Shown here one piece after another: positions 30,190-39,907 of a stretch of 64,000 nt of DNA. Below the pieces are notes generated by a model, which saw only the letters and a program-made list of their open reading frames with translations, did not search any database and was not told where the DNA came from. Within the stretch, counting starts at the first letter, position 1. Every line of letters starts with the position of its first letter. This DNA comes from Photorhabdus bodei (GTDB lineage: Bacteria; Pseudomonadota; Gammaproteobacteria; Enterobacterales; Enterobacteriaceae): positions 22,897 through 86,896 of the forward strand of contig NZ_NSCM01000012.1 in assembly GCF_003287735.1 (NCBI RefSeq), in the 5' to 3' direction. The position numbers and the translations under genes are program-made.

Positions 30190-31671
30190 TTAACGCTTTT
30201 TCAGATGCGACATTAGACGTTTACGTTTACGCATTTGATTTGGTGTCAACGTATTACGTTTGTCAGCATAGGGATTCGCCCCTTCTTTAAACTGAATCCG
30301 AATGGGCGTTCCCATCACCTTTAGGGATCGGCGGAAATAGTTCATCAGATAACGCTTATAAGAATCAGGCAAATCTGTTACCTGATTACCGTGGATCACA
30401 ACAATTGGTGGATTATAACCACCAGCATGAGCATATTTCATTTTCACCCTGCGACCACGGATCATCGGCGGTTGATGATCTTCTTCGGCCATATGCATGA
30501 TACGGGTTAGCAGTGAAGTATTAACACGACGAGTGGCGCAATCATAAGCCTCAAGAATCGAGTCAAACAGATTCCCCACCCCACTACCATGCAAAGCAGA
30601 GATAAAATGTACTCTGGCAAAGTCAACAAAACCAAGACGATAATCCAGCATCTCTTTCACACGCTCTTTATCTTCCTGTGACATGCCATCCCATTTATTG
30701 ACCGCGATGACCAATGAGCGCCCGCTATTAAGAATAAAACCCAATAATGACAAATCTTGATCGGAAATACCTTCTCGCGCATCGATCACCAGTAATACAA
30801 CGTTAGCATCTTCAATCGCTTGAAGGGTTTTTATGACTGAAAATTTTTCAACCGTTTCAGTGATCCTACCCCGCTTACGTACCCCAGCGGTATCAATAAG
30901 GATATATTCACGGCCATCGCGCTCCATTGGAATATAAATGCTGTCACGGGTAGTGCCTGGCATATCGTAAACCACAACCCTTTCTTCACCCAAGATACGG
31001 TTAGTCAACGTAGACTTGCCCACATTTGGCTTACCGACAATGGCTAATTTCAATGGCAGAGTTGATGGATCAAAATCCTCCTCCTCTTCTACCATCTCAA
31101 TTTCATTTTGTTCCTGCTCTGCCCAATAAGCTGCGTTGGCCTCTTCCTCAGTCAACTCAACCACGTCTTCTTCACCTTTACAGGAGAAAGGTAACAATAC
31201 TCGTTCGATAAGTTGGGTGACACCACGACCATGAGAAGCAGCGATAGAATAGATATCCCCCAATCCGAGGGAATAAAATTCAGCAATAGCGGTATCAATA
31301 TCAACACCGTCGGTTTTATTCGCGACCAAAAAAGTAGCTTTTTCGCGGCCACGTAGATGTTTTGCTATCGCGTGGTCTGCTGGCATAAGTCCGGCACGAG
31401 CATCTACCATAAACAGAACTATATCGGCCTCTTCAATCGCCATCAAAGATTGAGCTGCCATATGGGTTTCCACACCCTCTTCGGTGCCATCGATACCACC
31501 GGTATCAATGATGATAAACTCCTGCCCTTCAACCTCGGCTCGACCATATTTACGGTCGCGAGTCAGACCTGGAAAATCCGCTACCAGCGCATCTCTTGTA
31601 CGGGTTAAACGGTTAAATAATGTGGACTTACCCACATTTGGGCGCCCTACCAGAGCGACGACAGGTATCAT
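30190..31671 (-). CDS. der: Ribosome-biogenesis GTPase Der (EngA)
   Basis: Essential GTPase with two tandem G domains that helps assemble the 50S subunit. Starting at ATG 31671 ([17 protein letters not shown]) it has 493 residues; a frame to 31686 adds five. G domain 1 carries GRPNVGKST and NKTDG, G domain 2 carries GKPNVGKST (about 212) and NKWDG, and the C-terminal KH-like domain ends in a basic [13 protein letters not shown]. An acidic linker joins the G domains. It follows bamB on the same strand; a strong hairpin lies between them. Confidence 0.97.
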   Translation of the reverse strand: MIPVVALVGRPNVGKSTLFNRLTRTRDALVADFPGLTRDRKYGRAEVEGQEFIIIDTGGIDGTEEGVETHMAAQSLMAIEEADIVLFMVDARAGLMPADHAIAKHLRGREKATFLVANKTDGVDIDTAIAEFYSLGLGDIYSIAASHGRGVTQLIERVLLPFSCKGEEDVVELTEEEANAAYWAEQEQNEIEMVEEEEDFDPSTLPLKLAIVGKPNVGKSTLTNRILGEERVVVYDMPGTTRDSIYIPMERDGREYILIDTAGVRKRGRITETVEKFSVIKTLQAIEDANVVLLVIDAREGISDQDLSLLGFILNSGRSLVIAVNKWDGMSQEDKERVKEMLDYRLGFVDFARVHFISALHGSGVGNLFDSILEAYDCATRRVNTSLLTRIMHMAEEDHQPPMIRGRRVKMKYAHAGGYNPPIVVIHGNQVTDLPDSYKRYLMNYFRRSLKVMGTPIRIQFKEGANPYADKRNTLTPNQMRKRKRLMSHLKKR

Positions 31672-31728
31672 TTGTTGATGCCTCATGACTTAATTTGAAA
31701 TTAGTACTCCGCTGTTCATACAACAGAA

Positions 31729-31770
31729 CACTAAAAAGACGAAACGGCTCCTGTTCTCGTCAGGAGCCGT
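31729..31770 (-). terminator. Terminator/attenuator between bamB and der
   Basis: Perfect ten-base stem ACGGCTCCTG / CAGGAGCCGT (31744-31753 with 31761-31770); on the minus strand a TTTTT follows within a few bases. Der is thus likely to have its own promoter or to be reached by partial readthrough. Confidence 0.78.
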
Positions 31771-31822
31771 AGGACTATAACTAACGCTTTACTCTATTTC
31801 CGGTAAACAGGCAGTAAAATAT

Positions 31823-32995
31823 TCAACGGGTATACAGATAAACCGTACCGTCTTTCGCCTGTACCATCAATTTATCACTGGCGACAACCGGACGACTCAT
31901 TAAACCGGAACTATCAACTTTATGTTGAGCAACAAACTTACCGTCATCCATATTCAACCAGTGCAGATAACCTTCACTGTCACCGACAACCAGATAGCCA
32001 TTATACATTTCAGGCGCGGTTAAATTACGGTGTTGCAATTTTGTCTGAGTCCACAAAGTGACACCATCACTTTGACGCAGACCCATAACACGATCGTTTT
32101 GGTCAACAATATAGATATTATCACCATAAACAACCATCTCGTTCACTGAACCCAAATCGCGCTTCCAGAGGATCTGACCTGAACGCATATCAAGCGCCAC
32201 CAGATTACCGTTATAAGCTATTGCATATATCACGCCCTCAGAAATAACCGGTGTCGTATCAACATCATTAAGACGACCGATTTCTGTAGAACTGGTTACC
32301 TGAGAAATACGTTGTTGCCAAATCAACTGCCCCTGAGAAATCAAGACGGCGTTGACACGACCATTATCCCCACCTACGATGGCAGCACCGTAAGCCACGG
32401 CAGGCGCCGATTCACCACGCAATGATAATGACGGTGAATCCAAATTAACGGACCATTGCACTTTACCATCTGACTCACTTAATGCCTGCAACATCCCATT
32501 ACTGGTATGAATCAGCACCAGACCATCACTCACCACAGGACGCGACAACGCTTCACCGGCAACGTCGGATTGCCAGGCAACTTGGCCGTCTTTGGTATTC
32601 AATGCAATAACTTTGGCACGTTCAGTACCTACATATAGATGATCCCCAGCAACGGTCAGACCACCAGAGAGCAATGCAGGTATACGAGAAGAGAGGAAAC
32701 CCGCTTTTTCCGCCAGATTCACCGACCATATCTCTTTACCACTATCAATATCCAACGCCTTAACGATGCCATGACGATCAGCAACATAAACAGCGGAGCC
32801 CTGCCAAGTTGGCGTCAAGTGAGAATAATAACGGCCTACACCATCACCTACAGATTTATCCCAAACTTCGCTTGGATTAAATTGATTTTCGACCTGTGGC
32901 AATGGTGACATCGTTACTGTGTCTTGCTCACTTGAACAACCGGCTAGCAGAACAGAAGCCACCAAACCAACCAAGAGTGTTTTACGCAGTTGCAT
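31823..32995 (-). CDS. bamB: Outer-membrane assembly lipoprotein BamB
   Basis: Lipoprotein of the BAM complex that inserts beta-barrel proteins in the outer membrane. The 390-residue protein has a lipobox LLAGC (Cys20) and a repeated beta-propeller pattern with blades of the type GQVAWQ, GKVQWS, GQLIWQ, GQILWK, GVTLWT. It is next to yfgM, 14 bases apart, in the rodZ-ispG-hisS-yfgM-bamB-der series. Confidence 0.96.
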   Translation of the reverse strand: MQLRKTLLVGLVASVLLAGCSSEQDTVTMSPLPQVENQFNPSEVWDKSVGDGVGRYYSHLTPTWQGSAVYVADRHGIVKALDIDSGKEIWSVNLAEKAGFLSSRIPALLSGGLTVAGDHLYVGTERAKVIALNTKDGQVAWQSDVAGEALSRPVVSDGLVLIHTSNGMLQALSESDGKVQWSVNLDSPSLSLRGESAPAVAYGAAIVGGDNGRVNAVLISQGQLIWQQRISQVTSSTEIGRLNDVDTTPVISEGVIYAIAYNGNLVALDMRSGQILWKRDLGSVNEMVVYGDNIYIVDQNDRVMGLRQSDGVTLWTQTKLQHRNLTAPEMYNGYLVVGDSEGYLHWLNMDDGKFVAQHKVDSSGLMSRPVVASDKLMVQAKDGTVYLYTR

Positions 32996-33009
32996 TGAAA
33001 GAATTCCCC

Positions 33010-33630
33010 TTAGCTGGATAAGTTATTCAATTTAAGATTTAACATCGATTTGATCGCCTGTGGTGAATTTGAGCTCAAACCTTTGGTATACGCTGCGCGG
33101 GCACCGGCAATATCACCTTTTTTCAACAGGGCATCACCACGGATATCCTCTGCAACGGCAACCCAACCGGAACCTTTGACCTGTTCCAATGTTTTCAGCG
33201 CGGCATCCGCTTTATCTTCCGCTAATTGAACCCTGGCTAGGCGAATATTCACCAGAGACAACAAATCCTCATTTTTTACCTGATCGGTAGCCGCAGATAA
33301 AAATTGATCTGCTTTAGTTAATTCATTCTTTTCAACAGCAAGTTGAGCCAAATGCATATGCATCATCACGCCATAACTGTTATTAGTTTCACTGGCAAAT
33401 TTTTCGGCAGCAGCATGACTCTCTTTTGTACTGACAATTAATCCTTGATCTACTCGTTCAAAAGCTTCTGCACTTTCCTGCAACTTATTTGTCTGATGAG
33501 ATTGCCAGTAACGCCAGCCAATCAGCGCCCCGGCACCCAACACCAGCCCAAAAACCAAGACTTTACCATTATTGGCAAAAAAGCGACGAATCACGTCTAC
33601 TTGTTCGTTTTCATTGGTATAGACTTCCAC
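33010..33630 (-). CDS. yfgM: Ancillary SecYEG translocon subunit YfgM
   Basis: The 206-residue protein has a single N-terminal membrane segment (about residues 22-42, GKVLVFGLVLGAGALIGWRYW) and a periplasmic tetratricopeptide-like region. The family associates with PpiD and the SecYEG translocon and hands over nascent outer-membrane proteins. It begins 11 bases after hisS. Confidence 0.93.
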   Translation of the reverse strand: MEVYTNENEQVDVIRRFFANNGKVLVFGLVLGAGALIGWRYWQSHQTNKLQESAEAFERVDQGLIVSTKESHAAAEKFASETNNSYGVMMHMHLAQLAVEKNELTKADQFLSAATDQVKNEDLLSLVNIRLARVQLAEDKADAALKTLEQVKGSGWVAVAEDIRGDALLKKGDIAGARAAYTKGLSSNSPQAIKSMLNLKLNNLSS

Positions 33631-33641
33631 AGAGTCTCTCC

Positions 33642-34919
33642 TTAACCTAACAGTTCAACCAAGCGAACCGCAATTTCGCTTTGCGGCAACGTTTGTTGTT
33701 CACCTGTACGTAAATCTTTAATGGCTACTTGACCAGAACGAACTTCATCCTCACCGAGAATCAGTGCAATTTTGGCACCTTGTTTATCCGCACGCCCCAG
33801 TTGCTTCTTAAAGTTCCCCCCCCCGTGGTTCATCATTAAACGCAATTGGGGCAACGTATCACGTACCTGTTCAGCCAAAATCAATGCCGCTTGTTGACTA
33901 CCTTCACCAAAAGAAGCGAGATAAACATCTGCAACTGTCCGCTCCGCGACAAATGCTGGATTAATTTCTTGCACCAGCAAAATCAGACGCTCCATCCCCA
34001 TGGCAAAACCCACGGCAGGCGTTGGTCGGCCCCCCAGTTGCTCAACCAGCCCATCGTACCGACCACCGGCACAGACCGTCCCTTGAGCCCCGAGTGCCGT
34101 TGTCACCCATTCAAATACTGTGCGGTTATAATAATCCAAGCCACGAACCAAACGCTGATTAATCCGATACTTGATACCCGCCCCATCAAGAAGTGCACAC
34201 AGGCTATCAAAATGTTCCTTTGATTCGGCATCAAGATAATCAAACAGTTCCGGCGCATCATTAAGAAGTTGCTGAACCTCTGGATTTTTTGAATCCAGAA
34301 CACGTAATGGATTACTGTACATACGGCGTTTGCAATCTTCATCCAGCTTATCTTTGTGCTGCTCAAGAAAAGCCACCAACGCTTCGCGGTAATTGGCTCG
34401 TGCCGCCAACGAACCAATGGAATTCAGTTCAAGCGTCACATGCTCAAAAATACCGAGCTCACGCCACCAGCGAGCAGTCAATAAAATAAGTTCGGCATCA
34501 ATATCAGGCCCTTGAAGACCAAAAACTTCAGCACCTAATTGATAAAATTGGCGGTAACGGCCTTTTTGTGGACGCTCATAACGGAACATTGGCCCTAAAT
34601 ACCATACGCGCTGTTCCTGATTGTACAGCAGACCATGTTCAATACCGGCACGCACACAACCTGCGGTATTTTCAGGGCGTAGGGTCACACTTTCACCATT
34701 ACGATCATCAAAGGTATACATCTCCTTTTCAACCACATCAGTGACTTCCCCAATAGCCCGTCTAAATAACGGGGTCTGCTCTACAATCGGTGTGCGGATC
34801 TCGCTATAACCATAACCCGCCAGTACTCGTTTCAAAATAGTTTCGATACGCTGCCAGATAACCGTATCTGCCGGCAAGTAGTCATTCATGCCTCGAATAG
34901 CTTGGATATTTTTTGCCAC
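33642..34919 (-). CDS. hisS: Histidyl-tRNA synthetase
   Basis: Class II aminoacyl-tRNA synthetase charging tRNA-His. The 425-residue protein has the class II motif 2 region ([19 protein letters not shown] at about residue 113), the histidine-specific [14 protein letters not shown], motif 3 GFAMGMERL, and a C-terminal anticodon domain. It is separated from ispG by a hairpin at 35001-35025 and followed closely by yfgM. Confidence 0.98.
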   Translation of the reverse strand: MAKNIQAIRGMNDYLPADTVIWQRIETILKRVLAGYGYSEIRTPIVEQTPLFRRAIGEVTDVVEKEMYTFDDRNGESVTLRPENTAGCVRAGIEHGLLYNQEQRVWYLGPMFRYERPQKGRYRQFYQLGAEVFGLQGPDIDAELILLTARWWRELGIFEHVTLELNSIGSLAARANYREALVAFLEQHKDKLDEDCKRRMYSNPLRVLDSKNPEVQQLLNDAPELFDYLDAESKEHFDSLCALLDGAGIKYRINQRLVRGLDYYNRTVFEWVTTALGAQGTVCAGGRYDGLVEQLGGRPTPAVGFAMGMERLILLVQEINPAFVAERTVADVYLASFGEGSQQAALILAEQVRDTLPQLRLMMNHGGGNFKKQLGRADKQGAKIALILGEDEVRSGQVAIKDLRTGEQQTLPQSEIAVRLVELLG

Positions 34920-35000
34920 GTTTTATCTCTAGTTAATGATTCAAAAATGATATTGATTGAAGCGAATACCGGCGAGCTTCAATTAACAAACAAAACAACG

Positions 35001-35025
35001 CTGGCTCATCATCACGATGAGCCAG
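35001..35025 (-). terminator. Hairpin between ispG and hisS
   Basis: Perfect ten-base stem CTGGCTCATC / GATGAGCCAG with a five-base loop; on the minus strand a T-rich CGTTGTTTTGTTTG follows. It may attenuate transcription entering hisS. Confidence 0.7.
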
Positions 35026-35036
35026 TATCAGATACA

Positions 35037-36158
35037 TTATTTGTCCAGTTGACTTATGCCAATGCGCATATTTTCATCGAGCATTGATGCTTTAGCACGG
35101 ATCTTAGCCTCAAGCTGATCGATCATATCAGCATTATCGAGACGCACTTTCTGCCGTATCCCATCTTCATAAAAACCACTTTTCGTTCTGGCACCGGTGA
35201 CACCCAAAGTAGAAACCTCCGCCTCGCCGGGTCCGTTAACCACACAACCAATAATAGAAACATCCATCGGTGTGAGTAAATCTTCCAAACGTTGTTCCAA
35301 GGCATTAACTGTGCCAATAACATCAAATTCCTGACGGGAACAGGTTGGACAAGCGATAAAATTTATACCACGGGAACGAATACGTAATGCTTTCAGAATG
35401 TCAAAACCCACTTTAACTTCTTCGACAGGATCGGCAGCCAAAGAAATACGCATGGTATCACCGATACCTTCCGACAGGAGGATACCCAAGCCAATGGCAG
35501 ATTTTACAGAGCCTGCACGTGCTCCACCCGCCTCGGTAATACCAAGATGCAATGGCTGATCAATCTTCTGAGCTAACAGGCGATAGGCACCAACCGCCAG
35601 AAAGACATCTGACGCTTTTACACTGATTTTAAACTGATCAAAATTAAGCCTGTCAAGAATATCGACATGGCGCATAGCCGATTCCACCAACGCTTCTGGG
35701 GTGGGCTCACCATATTTTTCCTGAAGATCCTTTTCCAATGATCCGCCATTTACACCAATGCGGATTGGGATATTTTTATCACGGGCAGAAGCCACAACCT
35801 CACGGATACGTGCTTCATTACCGATATTTCCAGGGTTAATCCGCAGACAATCGACACCATACTCTGCAACTTTAAGCGCGATACGGTAATCAAAATGGAT
35901 ATCTGCAACCAAAGGGACACTCGCTTGCTGCTTAATCAACTTAAATGCTTCCGCGGCGTCCATCGTTGGTATTGATACGCGAACAATATCAACGCCAACA
36001 CGCTCAAGCGATTTAATCTGTTTAACAGTCGCTTCCACATCTGTAGTACGTGTGTTTGTCATTGACTGCACCGAAATGGGTGCACCATCCCCGACAGGCA
36101 CATTGCCTACATAAATACGCGTAGATTTGCGTCTTTTTATCGGCGATTCATTATGCAT
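35037..36158 (-). CDS. ispG: 4-hydroxy-3-methylbut-2-enyl diphosphate synthase
   Basis: Iron-sulfur enzyme of the MEP isoprenoid pathway that reduces the cyclic diphosphate MEcPP to HMBPP. The 373-residue length matches E. coli. The 4Fe-4S cysteines are in [13 protein letters not shown] (about 270 and 273) and [13 protein letters not shown] (about 305). It lies between rodZ and hisS as in E. coli. Confidence 0.98.
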   Translation of the reverse strand: MHNESPIKRRKSTRIYVGNVPVGDGAPISVQSMTNTRTTDVEATVKQIKSLERVGVDIVRVSIPTMDAAEAFKLIKQQASVPLVADIHFDYRIALKVAEYGVDCLRINPGNIGNEARIREVVASARDKNIPIRIGVNGGSLEKDLQEKYGEPTPEALVESAMRHVDILDRLNFDQFKISVKASDVFLAVGAYRLLAQKIDQPLHLGITEAGGARAGSVKSAIGLGILLSEGIGDTMRISLAADPVEEVKVGFDILKALRIRSRGINFIACPTCSRQEFDVIGTVNALEQRLEDLLTPMDVSIIGCVVNGPGEAEVSTLGVTGARTKSGFYEDGIRQKVRLDNADMIDQLEAKIRAKASMLDENMRIGISQLDK

Positions 36159-36232
36159 ACTGGTGTTTCTCCCAGACTTCCATGTGCTTACTGATAAAAT
36201 TACAACTATGCCCTACTGTAACAGGCCTTTCA

Positions 36233-37282
36233 TTATGCTGCCGGTACTTTAAGACGCGCGATACGACTCTCTTTAATAAAGCGGCTTAAATCAACAGATT
36301 GCCCGCGGAACCGTACATCCACAACAGCCGGAACACCGATAGTTAACTCATAAGGTAATGAGCCAGAGAGACTCAGATGGTCACCCTTATGTTTAGTTCC
36401 ACTAAATAATTTCTTTCCTTTTGCATCAACAATTTGCAACCAACAGGATGCTTTAAAATTCATCATCAGATTATTACTGTCAGCGACTGCCGTTGAATTA
36501 TTTTCAGACACACTCGGTACTTGAGCTGTCCCTTGATTGGCTGACAACGGAGCAGTCTGAGTTTGTGGCCCGTTACCTGCTAATTGAGTTTCAGGTGTTT
36601 TCATCACTTGATTTTGCGTTGATGCCGCAGATTGGGCCACTTCCTCACTATGACTACTATGACCATCAGGACCACCAGTATTATTCGCTGCCACTGCATT
36701 TTCGGTTACAGCGGCAGATGATGACGGCTCACTTGTTGCCTGTTCGCGGGTTGGTAACTGTGTCACCTGATCATGATTTTCAGTGGGTAAATCCTCTGAA
36801 CTGGCTTTTTTCCGAGCAACCTTAGCCGCAGAATGATCAGCCATCGAAATCAATTCCTTCTGTTGAGCTATGTGGTTTTGCCACCACCATGCTCCCGTCA
36901 AACTAATTACGACTAAAATAATCAACCACGTAATCCACATCAACCAACTTTCGCGTTTTTTCCGTTTTTTACCCAACGAAAAACTCTGCATCGGTGAAAC
37001 TTTCGCTGTTTTTGCCGGGGTATGCTTATCCAGAATTGCCAGAATTTCTGCTTCTGGAATTTGTACCAACTTAGCATAAGAGCGAACATAACCACGCAGG
37101 AAAGTCGGTACCATAGTGGCTGGAATATTGTCCTCTTCAATATCACGGATAGTAGAAAGTTTTAAACACAAGCGATCAGCTACAGTCTGCTGGGTTAGCC
37201 CGTGCTGTTCACGAGCCTGACGCAGGAGCTGACCTGCGGTTAAATAAGCTTGTTCTGGAGTCGTTTCAGTATTCATTAGCAA
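36233..37282 (-). CDS. rodZ: Cytoskeletal protein RodZ
   Basis: Bitopic membrane protein that links MreB filaments to the cell-wall elongation machinery. The 349-residue protein has an N-terminal helix-turn-helix domain (GQLLRQAREQHGLTQQTVAD onward, to about residue 85), a basic juxtamembrane stretch, one membrane segment (about 115-134, WLMWITWLIILVVISLTGAW), a Ser/Thr/Gln-rich periplasmic linker, and the C-terminal DUF4115 domain ending in RIARLKVPAA. ATG at 37276 would give a two-residue shorter product. Confidence 0.95.
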   Translation of the reverse strand: MLMNTETTPEQAYLTAGQLLRQAREQHGLTQQTVADRLCLKLSTIRDIEEDNIPATMVPTFLRGYVRSYAKLVQIPEAEILAILDKHTPAKTAKVSPMQSFSLGKKRKKRESWLMWITWLIILVVISLTGAWWWQNHIAQQKELISMADHSAAKVARKKASSEDLPTENHDQVTQLPTREQATSEPSSSAAVTENAVAANNTGGPDGHSSHSEEVAQSAASTQNQVMKTPETQLAGNGPQTQTAPLSANQGTAQVPSVSENNSTAVADSNNLMMNFKASCWLQIVDAKGKKLFSGTKHKGDHLSLSGSLPYELTIGVPAVVDVRFRGQSVDLSRFIKESRIARLKVPAA

Positions 37283-37396
37283 GAAGACGCGGTACTGTTC
37301 AGGTTGTGAAAAACTTCGCGCCGGCTCCTGCTATAATCTTTAAATTACACAATAGCCTGCGCGGCGAAATAGATTTGCTATTTTACTAGCGGCAAA

Positions 37397-37810
37397 TCAC
37401 TGATAACAAACACGCCTGTTAGCATGGTTCTCAGTAAACAGAGTTTTGACTTCTTCATACTGCCCCTGCTCACAGAGAAAAACGCTGTAATGATACAATA
37501 CCGTATCATTTCCTGGCGCGTACTGCATCGCCATTTTGTAACGTTGACGAGCGGCTTCCGGCTGACCAGAATATTGCTCATACAACGCCATACCTAATTG
37601 AGCCTGATAATGGTCTGGCTTTGCCAGTAAAACCTTATCAAAGTGATATCTGGCGGCAGGTAAATTACCTTTAGCCAAATAGGCCATTCCCAATTGAATC
37701 CGGGTTTCTGCCGCGACTTTTCGCTGTTGATTGCCGTTTGTTGGTTGATTGGAACATCCTACCAACAACATAGCAACCACCATCATTCCCGATAACGATT
37801 TCCTTATCAT
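37397..37810 (-). pseudogene. pilW: Truncated type IV pilus biogenesis lipoprotein PilW/PilF
   Basis: The N-terminal half of a TPR lipoprotein: signal with lipobox LLVGC, then TPR units (ETRIQLGMAYLAKGNLPAAR, AQLGMALYEQYSGQPEAARQ, VLYHYSVFLCEQGQYEEVK). The product from ATG 37810 is about 137 residues; intact homologues have about 240-260 with further TPRs. The end (NHANRRVCYQ) is not conserved and only 114 bases remain before rodZ. The gene sits between rlmN and rodZ, its normal position. It is probably a decayed gene; the organism may not need the pilus assembly function. Confidence 0.75.
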
Positions 37811-37902
37811 TCCATCCCCACCGACCAAAGATATGTCATTGTAAAGATCATTTCACTTATGCATTTCAGTTACTGCATGACAGGACATACCAACATTCCC
37901 AT

Positions 37903-39081
37903 TCAGACTGCTCTTATCTGAATAGGTTCACCGGCCTGACGTTTTTTCAATGTACGTTTGGTACGATCAATTACATCACCGGCAAGTTGACCACATGCGG
38001 CATCGATATCATCACCGCGAGTCTTGCGGACAATAGTGGTGAAACCATATCCCATCAACACTTTAGCAAAGCGATCAATCCGGCTGTTGGAACTGCGGCC
38101 ATATGGCGCCCCCGGAAACGGGTTCCATGGGATCAGATTGATCTTACTCGGTGTGTCTTTCAAGCATTCAGCTAATTGATGTGCCTGTTCCACGCTGTCA
38201 TTAATATGATCAAGCATGACATATTCCACCGTCACACGCCCCTGATTAGCATTAGATTTAGTCAAATAGCGGCGCACACCTGCAAGGAACTGCTCGATAT
38301 TATATTTACGGTTGATAGGAACGATGTCATCCCGTACATCATCTGTCGGTGCATGCAGGGAAATTGCCAAAGCAACATCAATCATATCGCCAAGTTTATC
38401 CAGTGCCGGCACTACACCGGATGTGGATAACGTCACACGGCGCTTTGACAAACCGAAACCAAAATCATCCATCATGATTTCCATGGCAGGCACCACGTTA
38501 TTTAGGTTAAGCAGCGGCTCTCCCATCCCCATCATTACCACATTGGTAATCGGGCGACGACCACTGGATTTCAGTGAACCAATAATTTTTGCGGCACGCC
38601 AAACTTGACCAATAATTTCAGAAACCCGCAAATTACGGTTAAACCCTTGCTGAGCAGTGGAACAGAATTTACATTCCAGTGCACAGCCTACCTGAGAAGA
38701 GACACACAAAGTTGCGCGATCATCTTCCGGGATATAAACCGTTTCAACCTGCTGATCGCCAACAGTGATCGCCCATTTAATCGTACCATCGGCCGAACGT
38801 TGCTCTTCTGCGACTTCAGGTGCACGGATCTCTGCAACTTGTTGCAATTTTGCTCGCAGAATTTTGTTAATATCTGTCATCTGCTCAAAATCGTCATAAC
38901 AGTAGTGATATATCCATTTCATCACTTGATCAGCACGGAATGGTTTTTCTCCCATGTCAATGAAAAACTGGCGCATTTGCTTGCGATTCAGATCAAGCAG
39001 GTTAATTTTACCGCCTTTCTTTTCTGGAGTTTCAGACACGACAGAAGCAGCAAATTGTGCCGCAGTATTTGGTTGGGACAT
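37903..39081 (-). CDS. rlmN: Dual-specificity 23S rRNA/tRNA adenine-C2 methyltransferase
   Basis: Radical-SAM enzyme that methylates A2503 of 23S rRNA and A37 of some tRNAs. The 392-residue protein has the iron-sulfur motif Cys-x3-Cys-x2-Cys (Cys133, Cys137, Cys140 in GCALECKFC), the SAM-binding GMGEPLLN, and the C-terminal cysteine in [10 protein letters not shown]. It lies between ndk and pilW. Confidence 0.97.
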   Translation of the reverse strand: MSQPNTAAQFAASVVSETPEKKGGKINLLDLNRKQMRQFFIDMGEKPFRADQVMKWIYHYCYDDFEQMTDINKILRAKLQQVAEIRAPEVAEEQRSADGTIKWAITVGDQQVETVYIPEDDRATLCVSSQVGCALECKFCSTAQQGFNRNLRVSEIIGQVWRAAKIIGSLKSSGRRPITNVVMMGMGEPLLNLNNVVPAMEIMMDDFGFGLSKRRVTLSTSGVVPALDKLGDMIDVALAISLHAPTDDVRDDIVPINRKYNIEQFLAGVRRYLTKSNANQGRVTVEYVMLDHINDSVEQAHQLAECLKDTPSKINLIPWNPFPGAPYGRSSNSRIDRFAKVLMGYGFTTIVRKTRGDDIDAACGQLAGDVIDRTKRTLKKRQAGEPIQIRAV

Positions 39082-39185
39082 CTTTTTATATCGCCTCGTT
39101 GTAACACTTTCGGCTCTGCGTTAATGAACTCAACGCGAAGTTTCAATTCAGGTCACTATCAGTTTAGTATAGTAACAAATAATAA

Positions 39186-39213
39186 GCGCCCCGTTGAATT
39201 AACAGCGGGGCGC
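39186..39213 (-). terminator. Hairpin downstream of ndk
   Basis: Eight-base GC-rich stem GCGCCCCG / CGGGGCGC after ndk on the minus strand, followed by TTATTATTTG rather than a clean T run. Confidence 0.6.
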
Positions 39214-39263
39214 CGCATTGTACAAACTTTAATGCAATGATGCTACGGGTAACGGCAAATCAA

Positions 39264-39689
39264 TTAACGTGGGCAAATTTCATCTTCTGTGAAGAAATAC
39301 GCAATTTCACGGTTTGCAGATTCAACCGCATCAGAGCCGTGAACCGCGTTTTCAGTGAAGCTATCTGCATAATCAGCGCGCAGAGTACCTGCCAATGCAT
39401 TATCAGGATTAGTTGCCCCCATCAGATCACGGTGACGCTGTACTGCATTCTCGCCTTCCAACACCTGAACCATAATCGGACCAGAAGTCATAAATTCCAC
39501 CAAACCATCAAAGAAAGGGCGGCCTTTGTGCTCCGCATAGAAGCCCTCAGCCTGTTCACGGGTCAGGTGAAGCATTTTGGCGGCAATAATTCTAAACCCA
39601 GCACTTTCAAAACGAGCATAAATAGCCCCGATGGCATTTTTCTTCACAGCGTTAGGCTTAACAATAGAAAAAGTACGTTCAACCGTCAT
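39264..39689 (-). CDS. ndk: Nucleoside diphosphate kinase
   Basis: Transfers the terminal phosphate between nucleoside di- and triphosphates. From ATG 39689 ([15 protein letters not shown]) it has 141 residues, near the E. coli length; the frame extends further upstream to 39764 with non-conserved sequence. The phosphorylated His lies in NAVHGSDA (about residue 117). A GAGGTTAT ribosome region precedes the chosen start. Confidence 0.97.
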   Translation of the reverse strand: MTVERTFSIVKPNAVKKNAIGAIYARFESAGFRIIAAKMLHLTREQAEGFYAEHKGRPFFDGLVEFMTSGPIMVQVLEGENAVQRHRDLMGATNPDNALAGTLRADYADSFTENAVHGSDAVESANREIAYFFTEDEICPR

Positions 39690-39907
39690 AGATAACCTCT
39701 TGGTTCTTCTTGCAGCAACTGATAATTTTAATTTTTCCCGATAAGTTAATCGGTTAATACTCATTCCGCAACCTTAGCGGAGATAAAAACGGCGTTGATT
39801 ATAGGGGTACGAATAGCGGTTGCCTACAGAAAACATAACATTCCATTAAATTTTCCTTAGCGAAAATTACCATTTTTTCGTACAAATCACACTTTTACTT
39901 GAATCGT

